Source of the DNA: Hohaiivirga grylli
GTDB taxonomy: Bacteria > Pseudomonadota > Alphaproteobacteria > Rhizobiales > Beijerinckiaceae
Reading direction: 5' to 3'
NCBI RefSeq assembly: GCF_039655745.1
Contig: NZ_JBBYXI010000003.1
Coordinates: 1 to 64,000 of the forward strand
DNA: 64,000 nucleotides
Part shown: in pieces, positions 53,997-63,581 of the stretch
Layout: every line of letters begins with the position of its first letter
Numbering within the stretch: the first letter of the stretch is position 1
The notes under the pieces: generated by a model
Database searches by the model: none
What the model saw: the letters and a program-made list of their open reading frames with translations, nothing else
Told to the model about the DNA's origin: nothing
Program-made: the position numbers and the translations under genes

Positions 53997-54497
53997 GTGA
54001 ATAATCTCTCCCTTATTATACGTCCTGAACTTCCAACCGATAATGAAGCTGTCGAGCGTCTGCATGAGCGCGCGTTTGGCCCCGGGCGTTTTGCCCGCAC
54101 GGCTTCAAGATTAAGGGAAGGGGCTCCCCATCTGCCTGAGGTTTCTTTCACGGCGTTGGTTGGGACTTTGATTGTTGGCTCAGTGCGCCTGACACCCGTT
54201 ATTGCAGGTGATCTGCCAGCATTGATGCTTGGCCCATTGACAGTTGATCCCTACTTCGAGAACCGTGGTATTGGTGCGGCCCTCATGGAAAAATCCATGC
54301 AGACAGCTAAAAGCCTTGGCCATAAGCTGGTGCTTCTGGTTGGGGATGAGCCCTATTACAGACGCTTTGGCTTTAAAGTTGTTCAACCCGGTAAGCTGGT
54401 GTTACCCGGTCCGGTTAATCCGGCAAGATTTCTGGCTGCAGAACTGGAGCCGGGTATTATGGAACAGGTGCATGGTCAGGTCAGACCTGGCGCTTAA
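53997..54497 (+). CDS. GNAT family N-acetyltransferase
   Basis: This 166-aa protein has the GNAT fold: SLIIRPELPTDNEAVERLH, the acetyl-CoA-binding loop ENRGIGAALMEKSMQTAKSLG (about 83-103), and the YYRRFGF segment common in YhbS-like proteins. GTG 53997 is chosen because AAGGGG lies six bases before it; the frame is open to 53952. Acceptor unknown. Convergent with and almost touching the amidotransferase-like gene. Confidence 0.85.
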   Translation: MNNLSLIIRPELPTDNEAVERLHERAFGPGRFARTASRLREGAPHLPEVSFTALVGTLIVGSVRLTPVIAGDLPALMLGPLTVDPYFENRGIGAALMEKSMQTAKSLGHKLVLLVGDEPYYRRFGFKVVQPGKLVLPGPVNPARFLAAELEPGIMEQVHGQVRPGA

Positions 54498-54501
54498 GCA
54501 C

Positions 54502-56574
54502 TTATCTTTTCCGTCTGCCTTCAACCAGCCAGGTGAGGACTAACATTCCGGCCAGAACAAGAATGGCCAGAATGCCGGTTGTCGCCGGATATGAACCAAT
54601 GCCCTTAATGATCCGGCTATTGGTACTGGAGAAGCCAATCCAGTTCGTACCTGAAAATGTTGAGCCGCTATGATTGGCATAGATGGCCGGTATGCCGGAG
54701 ACATCATCTCCAGAACCTGTGACACGGCGAACAGAACCTTTAGTGCTTTCTGCAAATTTCCGGATCAGTTCCGTATTGCTGAACACGTCAATAAATTCGC
54801 GCGGATTATCCGGTCCTATGCTGATAAAGCGCGTTAGTTCTTCTGATCTGATAGTATGAAGGCCAGATTGAGCAGACTGGATGCTGCCAGAAAAGATACC
54901 CGCCCGAGCGGCTGGTTTAAGCTCAACTGGTTGTGTTGACCCATCAGGCATCTGGATAGATGTTGCTTCTGGCTCTGCCTTCATTGTTTGGCGCTCAACC
55001 AGAATCTGATTTCCGCTTAAGGTTGCGCGAAGAGCTTCTTCTTCAAGCGATGGCTCTTTGACAAGCCAGTGGACGATACGACGCTGTAAGTCATGATATG
55101 GGCCACCACCATCATAACCACGTGCCCATAACCAGACCTGATCAGACATCAGCATTGCGATGCGGCCCTGCCCGGATTTATCCAGTACAAGCAGCGGGAT
55201 ATTGGATGGGCCAACCATCAGGGTTTTATCAGGAGCTGCTTCACTACCGATAATCCGGAACCAATTTCCCCATTGTGGTGGGGATGTATCACTTCCCGGT
55301 AGCGTTCCGGTGACAGGATGCTTTTTGCCGACTTCTGACAGGGATGGCCTGAAAGGCTGTTCCACTATCTGGCCGGTTGGTCGATTAGGTAACAGGTTTG
55401 CAAGGCTGGTTCTGGCAATACTGGTATAATCAACATACTCAGGGCCTGCCTCGATTAGCAGGGCACCACCTGCTGATACATAGCGTGAGATATTGTCAAA
55501 ATAGAAAGCAGGGATGTAGCCCTGATTGGCATAACGATCGAAGATTACCAGATTAAAGCTGTCAATTTGATTGACGAAAAGGTCATGAATTGGAAACTCA
55601 ATCAGCGATAACTCGTCAATTGGTGTATTGTTGCCTTTGGTTGCCGGACGCAAAATTGTGAAATGCACCAGCTCAACATCAGGGTCCGATTTCAGAAGAT
55701 TGCGCCATGTTCGCTCTGCAGGATTAGGCTGACCTGAAACAAGCAGAATACGCAGTTTATCCCGTATGCCTTCAAGATTCAGAATAGCGCGGTTGTTTTG
55801 CAAACTGAGCTCATTCGGGAGTGGTGGAACCTCCAGCTCAAAAACATTGCTGCCACTGTGCTCTGGCTTGATCTTGAATGAGAATGGCGTTCCGGTTTTA
55901 ACGTCGACTTTGCCAAACAATTGACCGTTTTGTGTGATGGCAACAGGGGCAATGCCTGTACCACCTTTCTCTTCAACAATAGCTTTGATTTCAAGTTCTT
56001 TGCCAATGATGCCATAACGTGGTGTTGTGAGGAGACGGATCTGTCGATCCATCTCATTGGGCTGGCTTATGATGAGAGCATGAAGCGGGCCGGGAATATC
56101 ATTCTGTTGGGCTGACTGCGGGATGTCATGAATGACACCATCCGTAATCATTATGGTGCCGGCAATCCGACTTCTTGGAATATCGGCAAGGCCGGATGAC
56201 AGGGAAGAGAATAACCGCGTGCCACCATCATCCGGTGCGTCAGTGACATCAATGAAACGGACTTCTACGTCCTGCTTTTCGAGCTTCTTCGTGATATCTG
56301 CCTTAACAGCATCTGTAATGGCCTGACGATGACCGAGTTTTTGAGAAGCAGTTTTATCGGTGACGACTGCAATGATGCTTTTGACAGGCTCTGCATTCTC
56401 CTTCGTGACTGACGGATTGAGTAATGTCAGACAGAGCAGGCCCAGAGACAGGCTCCTCCACAGGCCAGACAGGCCGCGTGTCGCGATCCATAAGACCGAG
56501 AGCAGGGCCGAGATGACAAGCAGCCCCCAGAAGACCGGCATGGAAATAAACGGTGCGATTGAGAGGGAGATCAT
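54502..56574 (-). CDS. Membrane protein with glutamine amidotransferase-like domain (MoxR operon)
   Basis: This 690-aa protein has two N-terminal hydrophobic segments (about 12-50) and a vWA-like part (SIIAVVTDKTASQKLGHRQ, IMITDGVIHDIP). The class I amidotransferase-like core follows (RILLVSGQPNPAERTWRNLLKSD, YVSAGGALLIEAGPEY), then a periplasmic part and a final transmembrane helix (ATTGILAILVLAGMLVLTWL). It is the last gene of the moxR-DUF58-DUF4159 operon and overlaps the previous gene by four bases (ATGA). Function unknown; envelope-associated. Confidence 0.84.
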   Translation of the reverse strand: MISLSIAPFISMPVFWGLLVISALLSVLWIATRGLSGLWRSLSLGLLCLTLLNPSVTKENAEPVKSIIAVVTDKTASQKLGHRQAITDAVKADITKKLEKQDVEVRFIDVTDAPDDGGTRLFSSLSSGLADIPRSRIAGTIMITDGVIHDIPQSAQQNDIPGPLHALIISQPNEMDRQIRLLTTPRYGIIGKELEIKAIVEEKGGTGIAPVAITQNGQLFGKVDVKTGTPFSFKIKPEHSGSNVFELEVPPLPNELSLQNNRAILNLEGIRDKLRILLVSGQPNPAERTWRNLLKSDPDVELVHFTILRPATKGNNTPIDELSLIEFPIHDLFVNQIDSFNLVIFDRYANQGYIPAFYFDNISRYVSAGGALLIEAGPEYVDYTSIARTSLANLLPNRPTGQIVEQPFRPSLSEVGKKHPVTGTLPGSDTSPPQWGNWFRIIGSEAAPDKTLMVGPSNIPLLVLDKSGQGRIAMLMSDQVWLWARGYDGGGPYHDLQRRIVHWLVKEPSLEEEALRATLSGNQILVERQTMKAEPEATSIQMPDGSTQPVELKPAARAGIFSGSIQSAQSGLHTIRSEELTRFISIGPDNPREFIDVFSNTELIRKFAESTKGSVRRVTGSGDDVSGIPAIYANHSGSTFSGTNWIGFSSTNSRIIKGIGSYPATTGILAILVLAGMLVLTWLVEGRRKR

Positions 56575-59336
56575 TGCATGTGCTCCCGCTCCATCCGCTC
56601 CAGCAGATCTTTTACATGAACCTGATCAGCCTTGTAATTTCCTGTCAGCGTATAGAGCACAATATTAGCACCGGCTCTGAAGGCCATTTCTCTCTGTCGT
56701 GGATCGCTACCTGAAACCGGAAATAAAGTCTCATTGCGCTCACCTATCGCCCAAGCAGCTGCAAAGTCATTTCCAGTGACCAGAACAGGAGAAACACCAT
56801 CACTCGCACGCACTGGAGTGTCATCATTTGCATCCCGTGCTTCTGATGCTTCAGCCCATAAAGGGCTATTGTCGTATCTGCCCGGGAAAGACTTGAGCAG
56901 ATAGAATGTCTTTGTCAGGACATGATCTGTAGGAACTGGCTCCAGTGCTGGCACGTCAAACTGCGACAGGATATTTCTGAGTGCTGATGTCTCTTCTGTT
57001 TGTTGCATCGTGCCAAGACTACGCAGTGCATCCCGGGTATCAAACAGAACGGTGCCGCCATTCTTCATGTAAGCATTGAGATTTTTAATCGCTTTATTGG
57101 ATAAGGTTTGCTGTGTTGAAGATATGGGCCAGTAGATGAGCGGGTAAAAAGCCAGCTCATCCTTTTCCGGGTCAACGGCTGAAGGTGGAGCTGGTTCAAA
57201 GGCTGTGTTGAGACTTAAAAACTGCCCCAGACCAGTCAGTCCGGCTTTGCTTGTCGCATCCAGAGATGGATTATTGGTGATGATATAGGCAAGTCTTGTT
57301 TCAAGCGCTGCGGGCTCTCTTTCAGATGTCTGAGCCTTGGGAACTCCCCACATTCCGGTTGCTAAAGATACTGCCAGAAGAGTGGGTAGGCTGTTTTTGA
57401 AGAGGCGACGGTTTATCCGTAAGGGTGTTCCACTCATACGGAGCATAAGCAGGGTATCAATCAGGAAAAGCAACAATGCTGCAAGTAAGACTGGTGCCCG
57501 TAAATCACGCGTATCACTGCCCCCAATCTGCCGTTGCTCAAACGATGCCGGAATATTTTTGAAGGTATAGAGGTTATCTGTCGGAAGCAGGGTGTTTTGG
57601 GCGATTCCGGTTTCTTCCGGGCCATAAAATCCGGGTGGAGATTCAGCAGATGCCCTATTACTATTTGGAATCTTAAGATACGGCGCGGTTGCTCCCGGCT
57701 GAACAAAATTACCAGAAGCATCGAGCAATAATCGCGGCGGGAGTGAGGCGCTGTTATTGTCAGAAATGCTCTTGTCTGATGTTTTTGCAAACTGGATTGT
57801 TTTACGCAGCATTTCAACAAACAGCCCGCTTAAGGGAAGGTCAGACCATGCAGGTGTTGCTGTCACATGGTAAAGGACAATCATTCCCTTGCCGTTCTTT
57901 GCTGCGGTGACAAGCGGGGTGCCATCCTCAAGGGCAGCCCATGTCTGCTCATAAAGTGTAGGTGTTGGCTCGGCCAGAACCTGTCTTTTAATCTTGATGT
58001 CATCATTGATCGTCAGGCTTGAAAACGGGCTTTCTTTTGCAAACGCGGCAATCTTTCTTGGTTCACTCCATGAAAGGGCGCCACCAAGATTACGGTCACC
58101 GTATCGCAGTTTAACAGGCAGAAGGTCATCGTTTCCGGCAGAGAGCCTGTTCCCTGCGAATCTGATCAACAGACCGCCTTGTGTAATAAAATCCTTCAAT
58201 TGTCTTGTTGTCTGGCTGTCGAGTTCTCCGATATCAGCCACAACAAGGGCATCAAGCTTCTGCGAAAGAAGCTCATCAATATTCCCGTTATCCCGTATGT
58301 CTGCAAAAGGGAGCAGGGCATTTTTAATATAATAGACCGGAGAGAGGAGCGTACGGGCCTGCTCGGCTGATCCCCCTGAAAAGATGCCGATTGTTGGCCG
58401 ATTATGGCTGCTATCAAGGAGGTAGACAGCGCCTGCTGATTTCTCATTTATGATTGCCAGACGTGAAATCCGGTTTCGGAGATCATTGGGAATATCAAAT
58501 GTAACAGAAGCTGTGGCTGCATCTTTTGTAAATGTGAAAGGCATATCTGTAATCAGATTACCTCTACCATCGCTGGCAAGAATACGGCCTGTTTCTGGGG
58601 CATCTGGTGTGGCACGGATGATGCGTACACTTAAGTTGCTCTCTTTTGTATCGGGAGCCGTTAAGGCAAGCGTCTCTGTTGTGCGTTGCCTGAGCAGAAT
58701 GAGTGAAGCCGACGGGTTTAATTCTGCAAGCTTTTGCGGAAAATCATCACTCCCATTCAGGGTCAGGTTATCACTGAGCCAGATGACAGTTGCATTCGTA
58801 TTCTGCGTTAGAAACTCTTTGATGGCCGGAAGCTGTGCAGATCGGTCAATCGCATAGGGAAGTGGCTGAATGGTCTCTAAACTTGCCAGAACTCTGTCTG
58901 GATTTTGAAGCTCGATCTCCCTGACCGGGTTGCCAAGGGGAAGTACGGCAAGAAGCCTGTTGCTCTGCAAGGCTTCACGAACCGTTTGCTCTAGTTGAGA
59001 GACACGTTCTTCCCAGGCTTTTGCTGAGCTAAAGCCGTTATCAATTAAAATCAGGACTGGGCCATTGCCCGGTGTCGTTTGTGCCGGTTTCCAGACTGGG
59101 CCAGCACAAGCCAGAACAAGAAGGCCACAGATCAGCATTCGGATGACCAAAAGCCACCAGGGAGTGCGTGCAGCAACCGGTTGTTTCTCCGGTATTTTTG
59201 AAAAAATCCGTAAGGGTGGAAAGGCGATCCGTTGAGGCTCTGGAGGTACTGTCCGCAGCAGGAACCAGATAACAGGTAGGGCCAATAATGCCAGAAGCAC
59301 AAATGGTGCAGAGAATATCAAGGGGAGAGCGCTCAT
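56571..59336 (-). CDS. DUF4159 domain membrane protein with BatA-like N-terminus
   Basis: This 921-aa protein has two N-terminal helices of the aerotolerance (BatA) type (FSAPFVLLALLALPVIWFLL, WWLLVIRMLICGLLVLACAG). A vWA-like domain (VLILIDNGFSSAKAWEERV) follows, then a central amidotransferase-like region, a helix near 640-660, and a C-terminal DUF4159 domain (LAYIITNNPSLDATSKAGLTGL, GGTVLFDTRDA). Overlaps DUF58 and the next gene by four bases each. This set of genes is conserved in alphaproteobacteria and linked to envelope stress; its mechanism is not known. Confidence 0.87.
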   Translation of the reverse strand: MSALPLIFSAPFVLLALLALPVIWFLLRTVPPEPQRIAFPPLRIFSKIPEKQPVAARTPWWLLVIRMLICGLLVLACAGPVWKPAQTTPGNGPVLILIDNGFSSAKAWEERVSQLEQTVREALQSNRLLAVLPLGNPVREIELQNPDRVLASLETIQPLPYAIDRSAQLPAIKEFLTQNTNATVIWLSDNLTLNGSDDFPQKLAELNPSASLILLRQRTTETLALTAPDTKESNLSVRIIRATPDAPETGRILASDGRGNLITDMPFTFTKDAATASVTFDIPNDLRNRISRLAIINEKSAGAVYLLDSSHNRPTIGIFSGGSAEQARTLLSPVYYIKNALLPFADIRDNGNIDELLSQKLDALVVADIGELDSQTTRQLKDFITQGGLLIRFAGNRLSAGNDDLLPVKLRYGDRNLGGALSWSEPRKIAAFAKESPFSSLTINDDIKIKRQVLAEPTPTLYEQTWAALEDGTPLVTAAKNGKGMIVLYHVTATPAWSDLPLSGLFVEMLRKTIQFAKTSDKSISDNNSASLPPRLLLDASGNFVQPGATAPYLKIPNSNRASAESPPGFYGPEETGIAQNTLLPTDNLYTFKNIPASFEQRQIGGSDTRDLRAPVLLAALLLFLIDTLLMLRMSGTPLRINRRLFKNSLPTLLAVSLATGMWGVPKAQTSEREPAALETRLAYIITNNPSLDATSKAGLTGLGQFLSLNTAFEPAPPSAVDPEKDELAFYPLIYWPISSTQQTLSNKAIKNLNAYMKNGGTVLFDTRDALRSLGTMQQTEETSALRNILSQFDVPALEPVPTDHVLTKTFYLLKSFPGRYDNSPLWAEASEARDANDDTPVRASDGVSPVLVTGNDFAAAWAIGERNETLFPVSGSDPRQREMAFRAGANIVLYTLTGNYKADQVHVKDLLERMEREHMQ

Positions 59337-60247
59337 GGATTATCCCCTGATAAAGAGCCAGAGGTCCCAAAGCGCGTCAGCATGGTCAATGCTGCTTCAC
59401 TTGCCGGGCGATCCGTATGATGCTCAATCGTCTGCCAATAATAGTTTTGTGCAGTTTGCTCCAAGGCTTTCTTGAAGGCTGCAAGTGCCTCAAGATAGTT
59501 CTGTCGCCATACGGCGATATCGCCGACCTGCAAGGATATCTGCTTTTCCTGTTCAAACAGAATGGCCTGTCCTTCGAAGGGGAGCGTCTCTTCAACCGGA
59601 TCTCTGATGATCAGTAAATGGCCTTTGGCACCCTGGCTCGAGAGGCGTGATAATGTCTTATCCATCTCTTCAACGGGAATAAGAAAATCAGAAACCAGAA
59701 TAACTTCATTTCTGCGAGGCAGAGGAGCAGACAGAAGATCAGGCGCTTTTCCTTCTTTGCCGGAAAGAACAAAGTTTTCTGCAAATCTATCCATAACCTG
59801 ACGTGATGCAATCGGAGGTGTTAATCCGATAAGGCCAACCCGCTCGCCTGCTTCAACAAGGCTATGGGCAAGGGCAAGGGTTATTACAATCGCTCTGTCA
59901 ATTTTTGCTGCCGTTGCCAGATCCGATACGTAAAACATGGAAGGGGAAAGATCGACCCAGAACCAGAATGTTCTTGCCGCTTCCCATTCTCTTTCGCGAA
60001 CATATAACTTGTGGTCTCGACCGGAACGACGCCAGTCAATCAGGTTTGCGGGTTCTCCAGCTGTAAAAGGCCTGAACTGCCAGAAGTTTTCTCCCGGGCC
60101 ATTTTTGTGGCGACCATGTACGCCGTGCTGAATTGAAGAGGCCACACGTTTACTATCAGCAATAAGGGCAGGCAGCCGTTCTGCAAGTTCATGGCCCTGC
60201 ACGACATGATCGCTTGCCTGATGATTGATAAAACGGCCCTTGATCAC
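59333..60247 (-). CDS. DUF58 domain protein
   Basis: This 304-aa protein contains the DUF58 core RQFRPFTAGEPANLIDWRRSGRDHKLYVREREWE-like region (read as FWQFRPFTAGEPANLIDW near 60-77) and a vWA-type fold (FWFWVDLSPSMFY, VILVSDFLIP). It is a usual partner of MoxR ATPases, thought to act with them as a chaperone-like pair. GTG start; five bases after moxR. Confidence 0.9.
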   Translation of the reverse strand: MIKGRFINHQASDHVVQGHELAERLPALIADSKRVASSIQHGVHGRHKNGPGENFWQFRPFTAGEPANLIDWRRSGRDHKLYVREREWEAARTFWFWVDLSPSMFYVSDLATAAKIDRAIVITLALAHSLVEAGERVGLIGLTPPIASRQVMDRFAENFVLSGKEGKAPDLLSAPLPRRNEVILVSDFLIPVEEMDKTLSRLSSQGAKGHLLIIRDPVEETLPFEGQAILFEQEKQISLQVGDIAVWRQNYLEALAAFKKALEQTAQNYYWQTIEHHTDRPASEAALTMLTRFGTSGSLSGDNP

Positions 60248-60252
60248 TGAAA

Positions 60253-61266
60253 TCAGCCCTTAATGCGGGTTATCATTCGCGAAATGAGACTGGAGATTGT
60301 TTCACCTTCCACCCGTGCAGAATATGTCAGTGCCATACGGTGTTTGAGGATTGGCTCTGCCAGAGTAATGACGTCATCAACCGATGGTGCAAGACGCCCT
60401 TCCATCAGGGCTTTGGCACGGGCCGCAACTGAGAGAGCCTGACTGGCACGCGGGCCCGCACCCCAGGCAAGCAACTTGCCAAATTCGGTGTTCTCTTCGC
60501 CCGGACGGGCAAGGTTGACCAGATCAAGGATGACATCAAGAACCTTCTCGCCAACTGGCATGAACCTGACAAGTTTCTGTGCTGCAATCAGGTCTTGTGA
60601 GGTGAGAACAGGCTTCAATGATGATATGGATGCGCCTGTCGTTTCAATGAGAATACGACGCTCTGCTTCCCTGTCTGGATAGGTGATATCAATCTGCATC
60701 AGAAAGCGGTCAAGCTGTGCTTCCGGGAGGGGATAGGTCCCTTCCTGTTCAATCGGGTTCTGGGTTGCCAGAACATGAAAAGGGTGGGGTAAATCATATC
60801 GCTGACCGCTGATGGATACATGATGTTCCTGCATGGACTGAAGCAGGGCTGATTGAGTCCGCGGGCTGGCACGATTGATTTCATCTGCCATCAGCAGTTG
60901 GGTAAAGATTGGCCCTTTGACAAATCTGAAAGAGCGGCGGTGATCTGCGTCTTCATCCAGAATTTCGGAGCCAAGGATATCAGCCGGCATCAAATCAGGT
61001 GTGAACTGAATGCGGCGATTGTCGAGCCCGAGAACGATGCCGAGGGCCTCAACAAGTTTGGTTTTTGCGAGACCGGGAACGCCAACCAGTAAGCCGTGTC
61101 CGCCAGAGATGATCGTGGCCAGTGTCAGATCAAGTACCTTGTCTTGGCCAAAAACCACAGTCTGAAGGGCGGAACGTGCTTCTCCCACCATCTGGATAAC
61201 ACCTTCTGCCGTCTTGGCGATATCTTCATCTGACAGAGCTTCACCTGTTGTTTTTGTGGTAGCCAT
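60253..61266 (-). CDS. moxR: MoxR family AAA+ ATPase
   Basis: This 337-aa ATPase has Walker A-like GGHGLLVGVPGLAKTKLVEAL (about 52-72; only key residues GVPGLAKT), Walker B LLMADEINRASPRTQSALL, sensor FHVLATQNPIEQEGTYPLPEAQLDRFL and a C-terminal lid domain. It is the first gene of the MoxR operon. AAAGGA lies upstream of the ATG. The divergent nudL gene starts 185 bases away. Confidence 0.94.
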   Translation of the reverse strand: MATTKTTGEALSDEDIAKTAEGVIQMVGEARSALQTVVFGQDKVLDLTLATIISGGHGLLVGVPGLAKTKLVEALGIVLGLDNRRIQFTPDLMPADILGSEILDEDADHRRSFRFVKGPIFTQLLMADEINRASPRTQSALLQSMQEHHVSISGQRYDLPHPFHVLATQNPIEQEGTYPLPEAQLDRFLMQIDITYPDREAERRILIETTGASISSLKPVLTSQDLIAAQKLVRFMPVGEKVLDVILDLVNLARPGEENTEFGKLLAWGAGPRASQALSVAARAKALMEGRLAPSVDDVITLAEPILKHRMALTYSARVEGETISSLISRMITRIKG

Positions 61267-61450
61267 CAGGGGTTCCTTTGATACCTGTTTAACGGTTGAG
61301 GTTGTTGTATTACCACTTTAGGGCAGAGTTATTGTTAAACCATGACTAAAAGTCTGGGGAGTAAAAATTACTTGCCTGCGATTAGGGTTCATCATCACTA
61401 TATACTATCTTAGTGATGGAATGATTTTTAAAGAGAACCGATAGACCAGA

Positions 61451-62101
61451 ATGTCTGCTTTTTTAAATGATCACAATGCCTTTTTAGATCTGGCAGCAAA
61501 GAGACTGCTCAGAGCTGAGCCGTCGGAGGTGGCGGATAATCATGCCCTTATCCGGGGTGATCATACGTTGCAGGTGGCGCATCAGATGCCGTTTGAAGGT
61601 TTTGGCAATCCAAAACCTGCTGTTGTTATGGTGCCCATTCTGATGCGTCCTGAACCGACAGTACTTCTGACCGTTCGTGCTTCCTCATTACGGGAGCATT
61701 CAGGGCAGATATCTTTTCCGGGCGGGCGGGTTGATGAAACGGACAAGAGCCTCTATGCCGCAGCTTTACGTGAGGCAGATGAAGAGATTGGCCTACCTCA
61801 GGATAAGGTGTCTCTTTTGGGCTATCTTGATTTTTATCTGTCCGTTACAAACTATCTTGTTACTCCGGTTGTTGCCAAAGTTGCTCCGGATTTTGTGATG
61901 CAGCTGAACCCGGATGAGGTTGACGAGGCCTTTGAGGTTCCGCTTGCCTTTCTGATGAATCCAGAAAAACACGAGTTACATTCACGGATGTTGCGGGGGA
62001 TGAAACGCTACTATTATGCAATTCCCTATCAGGAGCGTTATATATGGGGTGTGACGGCAGGTATTATTCATAACATGTACGAAAGGCTTTTTACTTCATG
62101 A
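61451..62101 (+). CDS. nudL: CoA pyrophosphatase, Nudix family
   Basis: This 216-aa protein has the CoA-pyrophosphatase motif LLTVRASSLREHSGQISFPGG and the Nudix box GGRVDETD...ALREADEEIGL (about 95-120). It cleaves coenzyme A to phosphopantetheine and ADP products. Its stop overlaps the start of the DUF6111 gene (ATGA), and that gene overlaps cca, so the three form one operon. Confidence 0.91.
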   Translation: MSAFLNDHNAFLDLAAKRLLRAEPSEVADNHALIRGDHTLQVAHQMPFEGFGNPKPAVVMVPILMRPEPTVLLTVRASSLREHSGQISFPGGRVDETDKSLYAAALREADEEIGLPQDKVSLLGYLDFYLSVTNYLVTPVVAKVAPDFVMQLNPDEVDEAFEVPLAFLMNPEKHELHSRMLRGMKRYYYAIPYQERYIWGVTAGIIHNMYERLFTS

Positions 62102-62358
62102 CGCGTATTGTGTTTGGTCAGTTGATTTTCTTTTTGCTGCCTTTTGTTGGCTATGCCTGCTACCTTTTTGCGCGCAAGAGAAACCCGGCCAAATGGGATA
62201 GCTGGAGTGCGCATATTCCAAAGCTGGCTATTGCCGGTCTGGTGTGTGTGATTATTGCTTTTCTTGTGACCGGTATAACGGCACCGCGTGAAACACGTGT
62301 GTGGGTTCCTGCTCATATGGAAAATGGGCAACTTGTGCCAGGACATTATCGCGAATGA
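62098..62358 (+). CDS. DUF6111 family membrane protein
   Basis: This 86-aa protein has two transmembrane helices (VFGQLIFFLLPFVGYACYLFA, LAIAGLVCVIIAFLVTGI, only these spans) and a C-terminal VPAHMENGQLVPGHY. The family is found in alphaproteobacteria between nudL and cca; function unknown. It overlaps both neighbours by four bases. Confidence 0.85.
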   Translation: MTRIVFGQLIFFLLPFVGYACYLFARKRNPAKWDSWSAHIPKLAIAGLVCVIIAFLVTGITAPRETRVWVPAHMENGQLVPGHYRE

Positions 62359-63581
62359 GAGAAGCCGGTCTTCCTGCCATAAAGGAGCTTCTTGCTCTTC
62401 CTGCTGTTCAGGCTGTCATGACGGTGATGAATGGTGGGGGAGAAGAAACGCGTCTTGTTGGTGGGGCTGTCCGTAATGCGCTGATGGGCGACAAGATTGC
62501 TGATATTGATATGGCAACAACGGCTTTACCTGATGTTGTCATGAACCGGGCACGACAGGCAGGCTGGAAGGTTATCCCGACAGGGATTGACCATGGCACT
62601 GTAACAGTCGTTGTTGACCACATTCCTTTTGAAATTACGACCCTGCGGGAAGATATTGAAACAGATGGCCGCCATGCCGTTGTGAGATTTGGCCGTAGTT
62701 TTGAAGCAGATGCCATACGTCGCGACTTTACGATGAATGCCTTGTCGATGGATATCTCTGGGACCCTGCATGACTATTTTCAGGGTCTGGAGGATATTAA
62801 ACATCGGCGTGTCCGATTTATCGGTGATGCTCATCAACGTATTCGTGAAGACTATCTCAGGATACTTCGTTTCTTCCGTTTTCATGCCGTGTATGGGCGT
62901 GGCGCTCCAGATCCTGAAGGGCTGCTGGCATCTATTTCTGGAAGCCATGGTCTGGCTCAGATATCGGCTGAACGCATTCGGGTTGAGCTGCTGAAGCTTC
63001 TGGCGGGAGAGGGGAGCGTCAGCGCCATGGAATATATGGCGGATAGCGGTATTCTGCTGCGTATTCTTGACGGTGTCGTTTTGCTTGCACGCGGGCGCCG
63101 TCTTCCCCGACAGGCTGCTTCAATTGAGAAGCTGGCAGCCTATGCCGTCCTTGTTCGCGAGGATGCTGACAGGTTGCGCGAGCTATTACGCCTGTCCAAT
63201 GATGAACAACGCTTTCTTGATAATTATGCTCTGGTTCTTGAAAGAGTAGAGAGCAGAAGAGATATCTGGGAAGTGGACGATATCCGGCGCATTGTTGTCC
63301 AGAAATCTGCGTTGTGTGTGCTTCGTGTTTTTGAAGCACTGAAAGGAGAGCCGGGTCGTTATATTACGCCTGATGCATTGACCCTTCTTGAACGATACGT
63401 TTCAGGACAGGAAATTGTTCCGGTTTTTCCTTTACGTGGTGCAGATTTCCTTGAGCACGGCATTCCTAAAGGGCCGGAAGTTGGCCGGTTAATGGAGCGG
63501 GCACGTAGTCTTTGGTTTGAGGACGCATGCCCTCAGGGAGAAGGTGTTTCTGAAAATCTGCTGAAACGCGTGCTGAATTAA
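62355..63581 (+). CDS. cca: CCA tRNA nucleotidyltransferase / poly(A) polymerase family
   Basis: This 408-aa class II nucleotidyltransferase has the catalytic motif LVGGAVRNALMGDKIADIDMATTA (about 31-54), FEITTLREDI, RRDFTMNALSMD and the RIREDYLRILRFFRFHA region. It adds or repairs CCA at tRNA 3' ends. ATG 62355 overlaps the DUF6111 stop; a longer frame to 62301 is unlikely. Its stop overlaps that of the convergent hemF. Confidence 0.92.
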   Translation: MREAGLPAIKELLALPAVQAVMTVMNGGGEETRLVGGAVRNALMGDKIADIDMATTALPDVVMNRARQAGWKVIPTGIDHGTVTVVVDHIPFEITTLREDIETDGRHAVVRFGRSFEADAIRRDFTMNALSMDISGTLHDYFQGLEDIKHRRVRFIGDAHQRIREDYLRILRFFRFHAVYGRGAPDPEGLLASISGSHGLAQISAERIRVELLKLLAGEGSVSAMEYMADSGILLRILDGVVLLARGRRLPRQAASIEKLAAYAVLVREDADRLRELLRLSNDEQRFLDNYALVLERVESRRDIWEVDDIRRIVVQKSALCVLRVFEALKGEPGRYITPDALTLLERYVSGQEIVPVFPLRGADFLEHGIPKGPEVGRLMERARSLWFEDACPQGEGVSENLLKRVLN

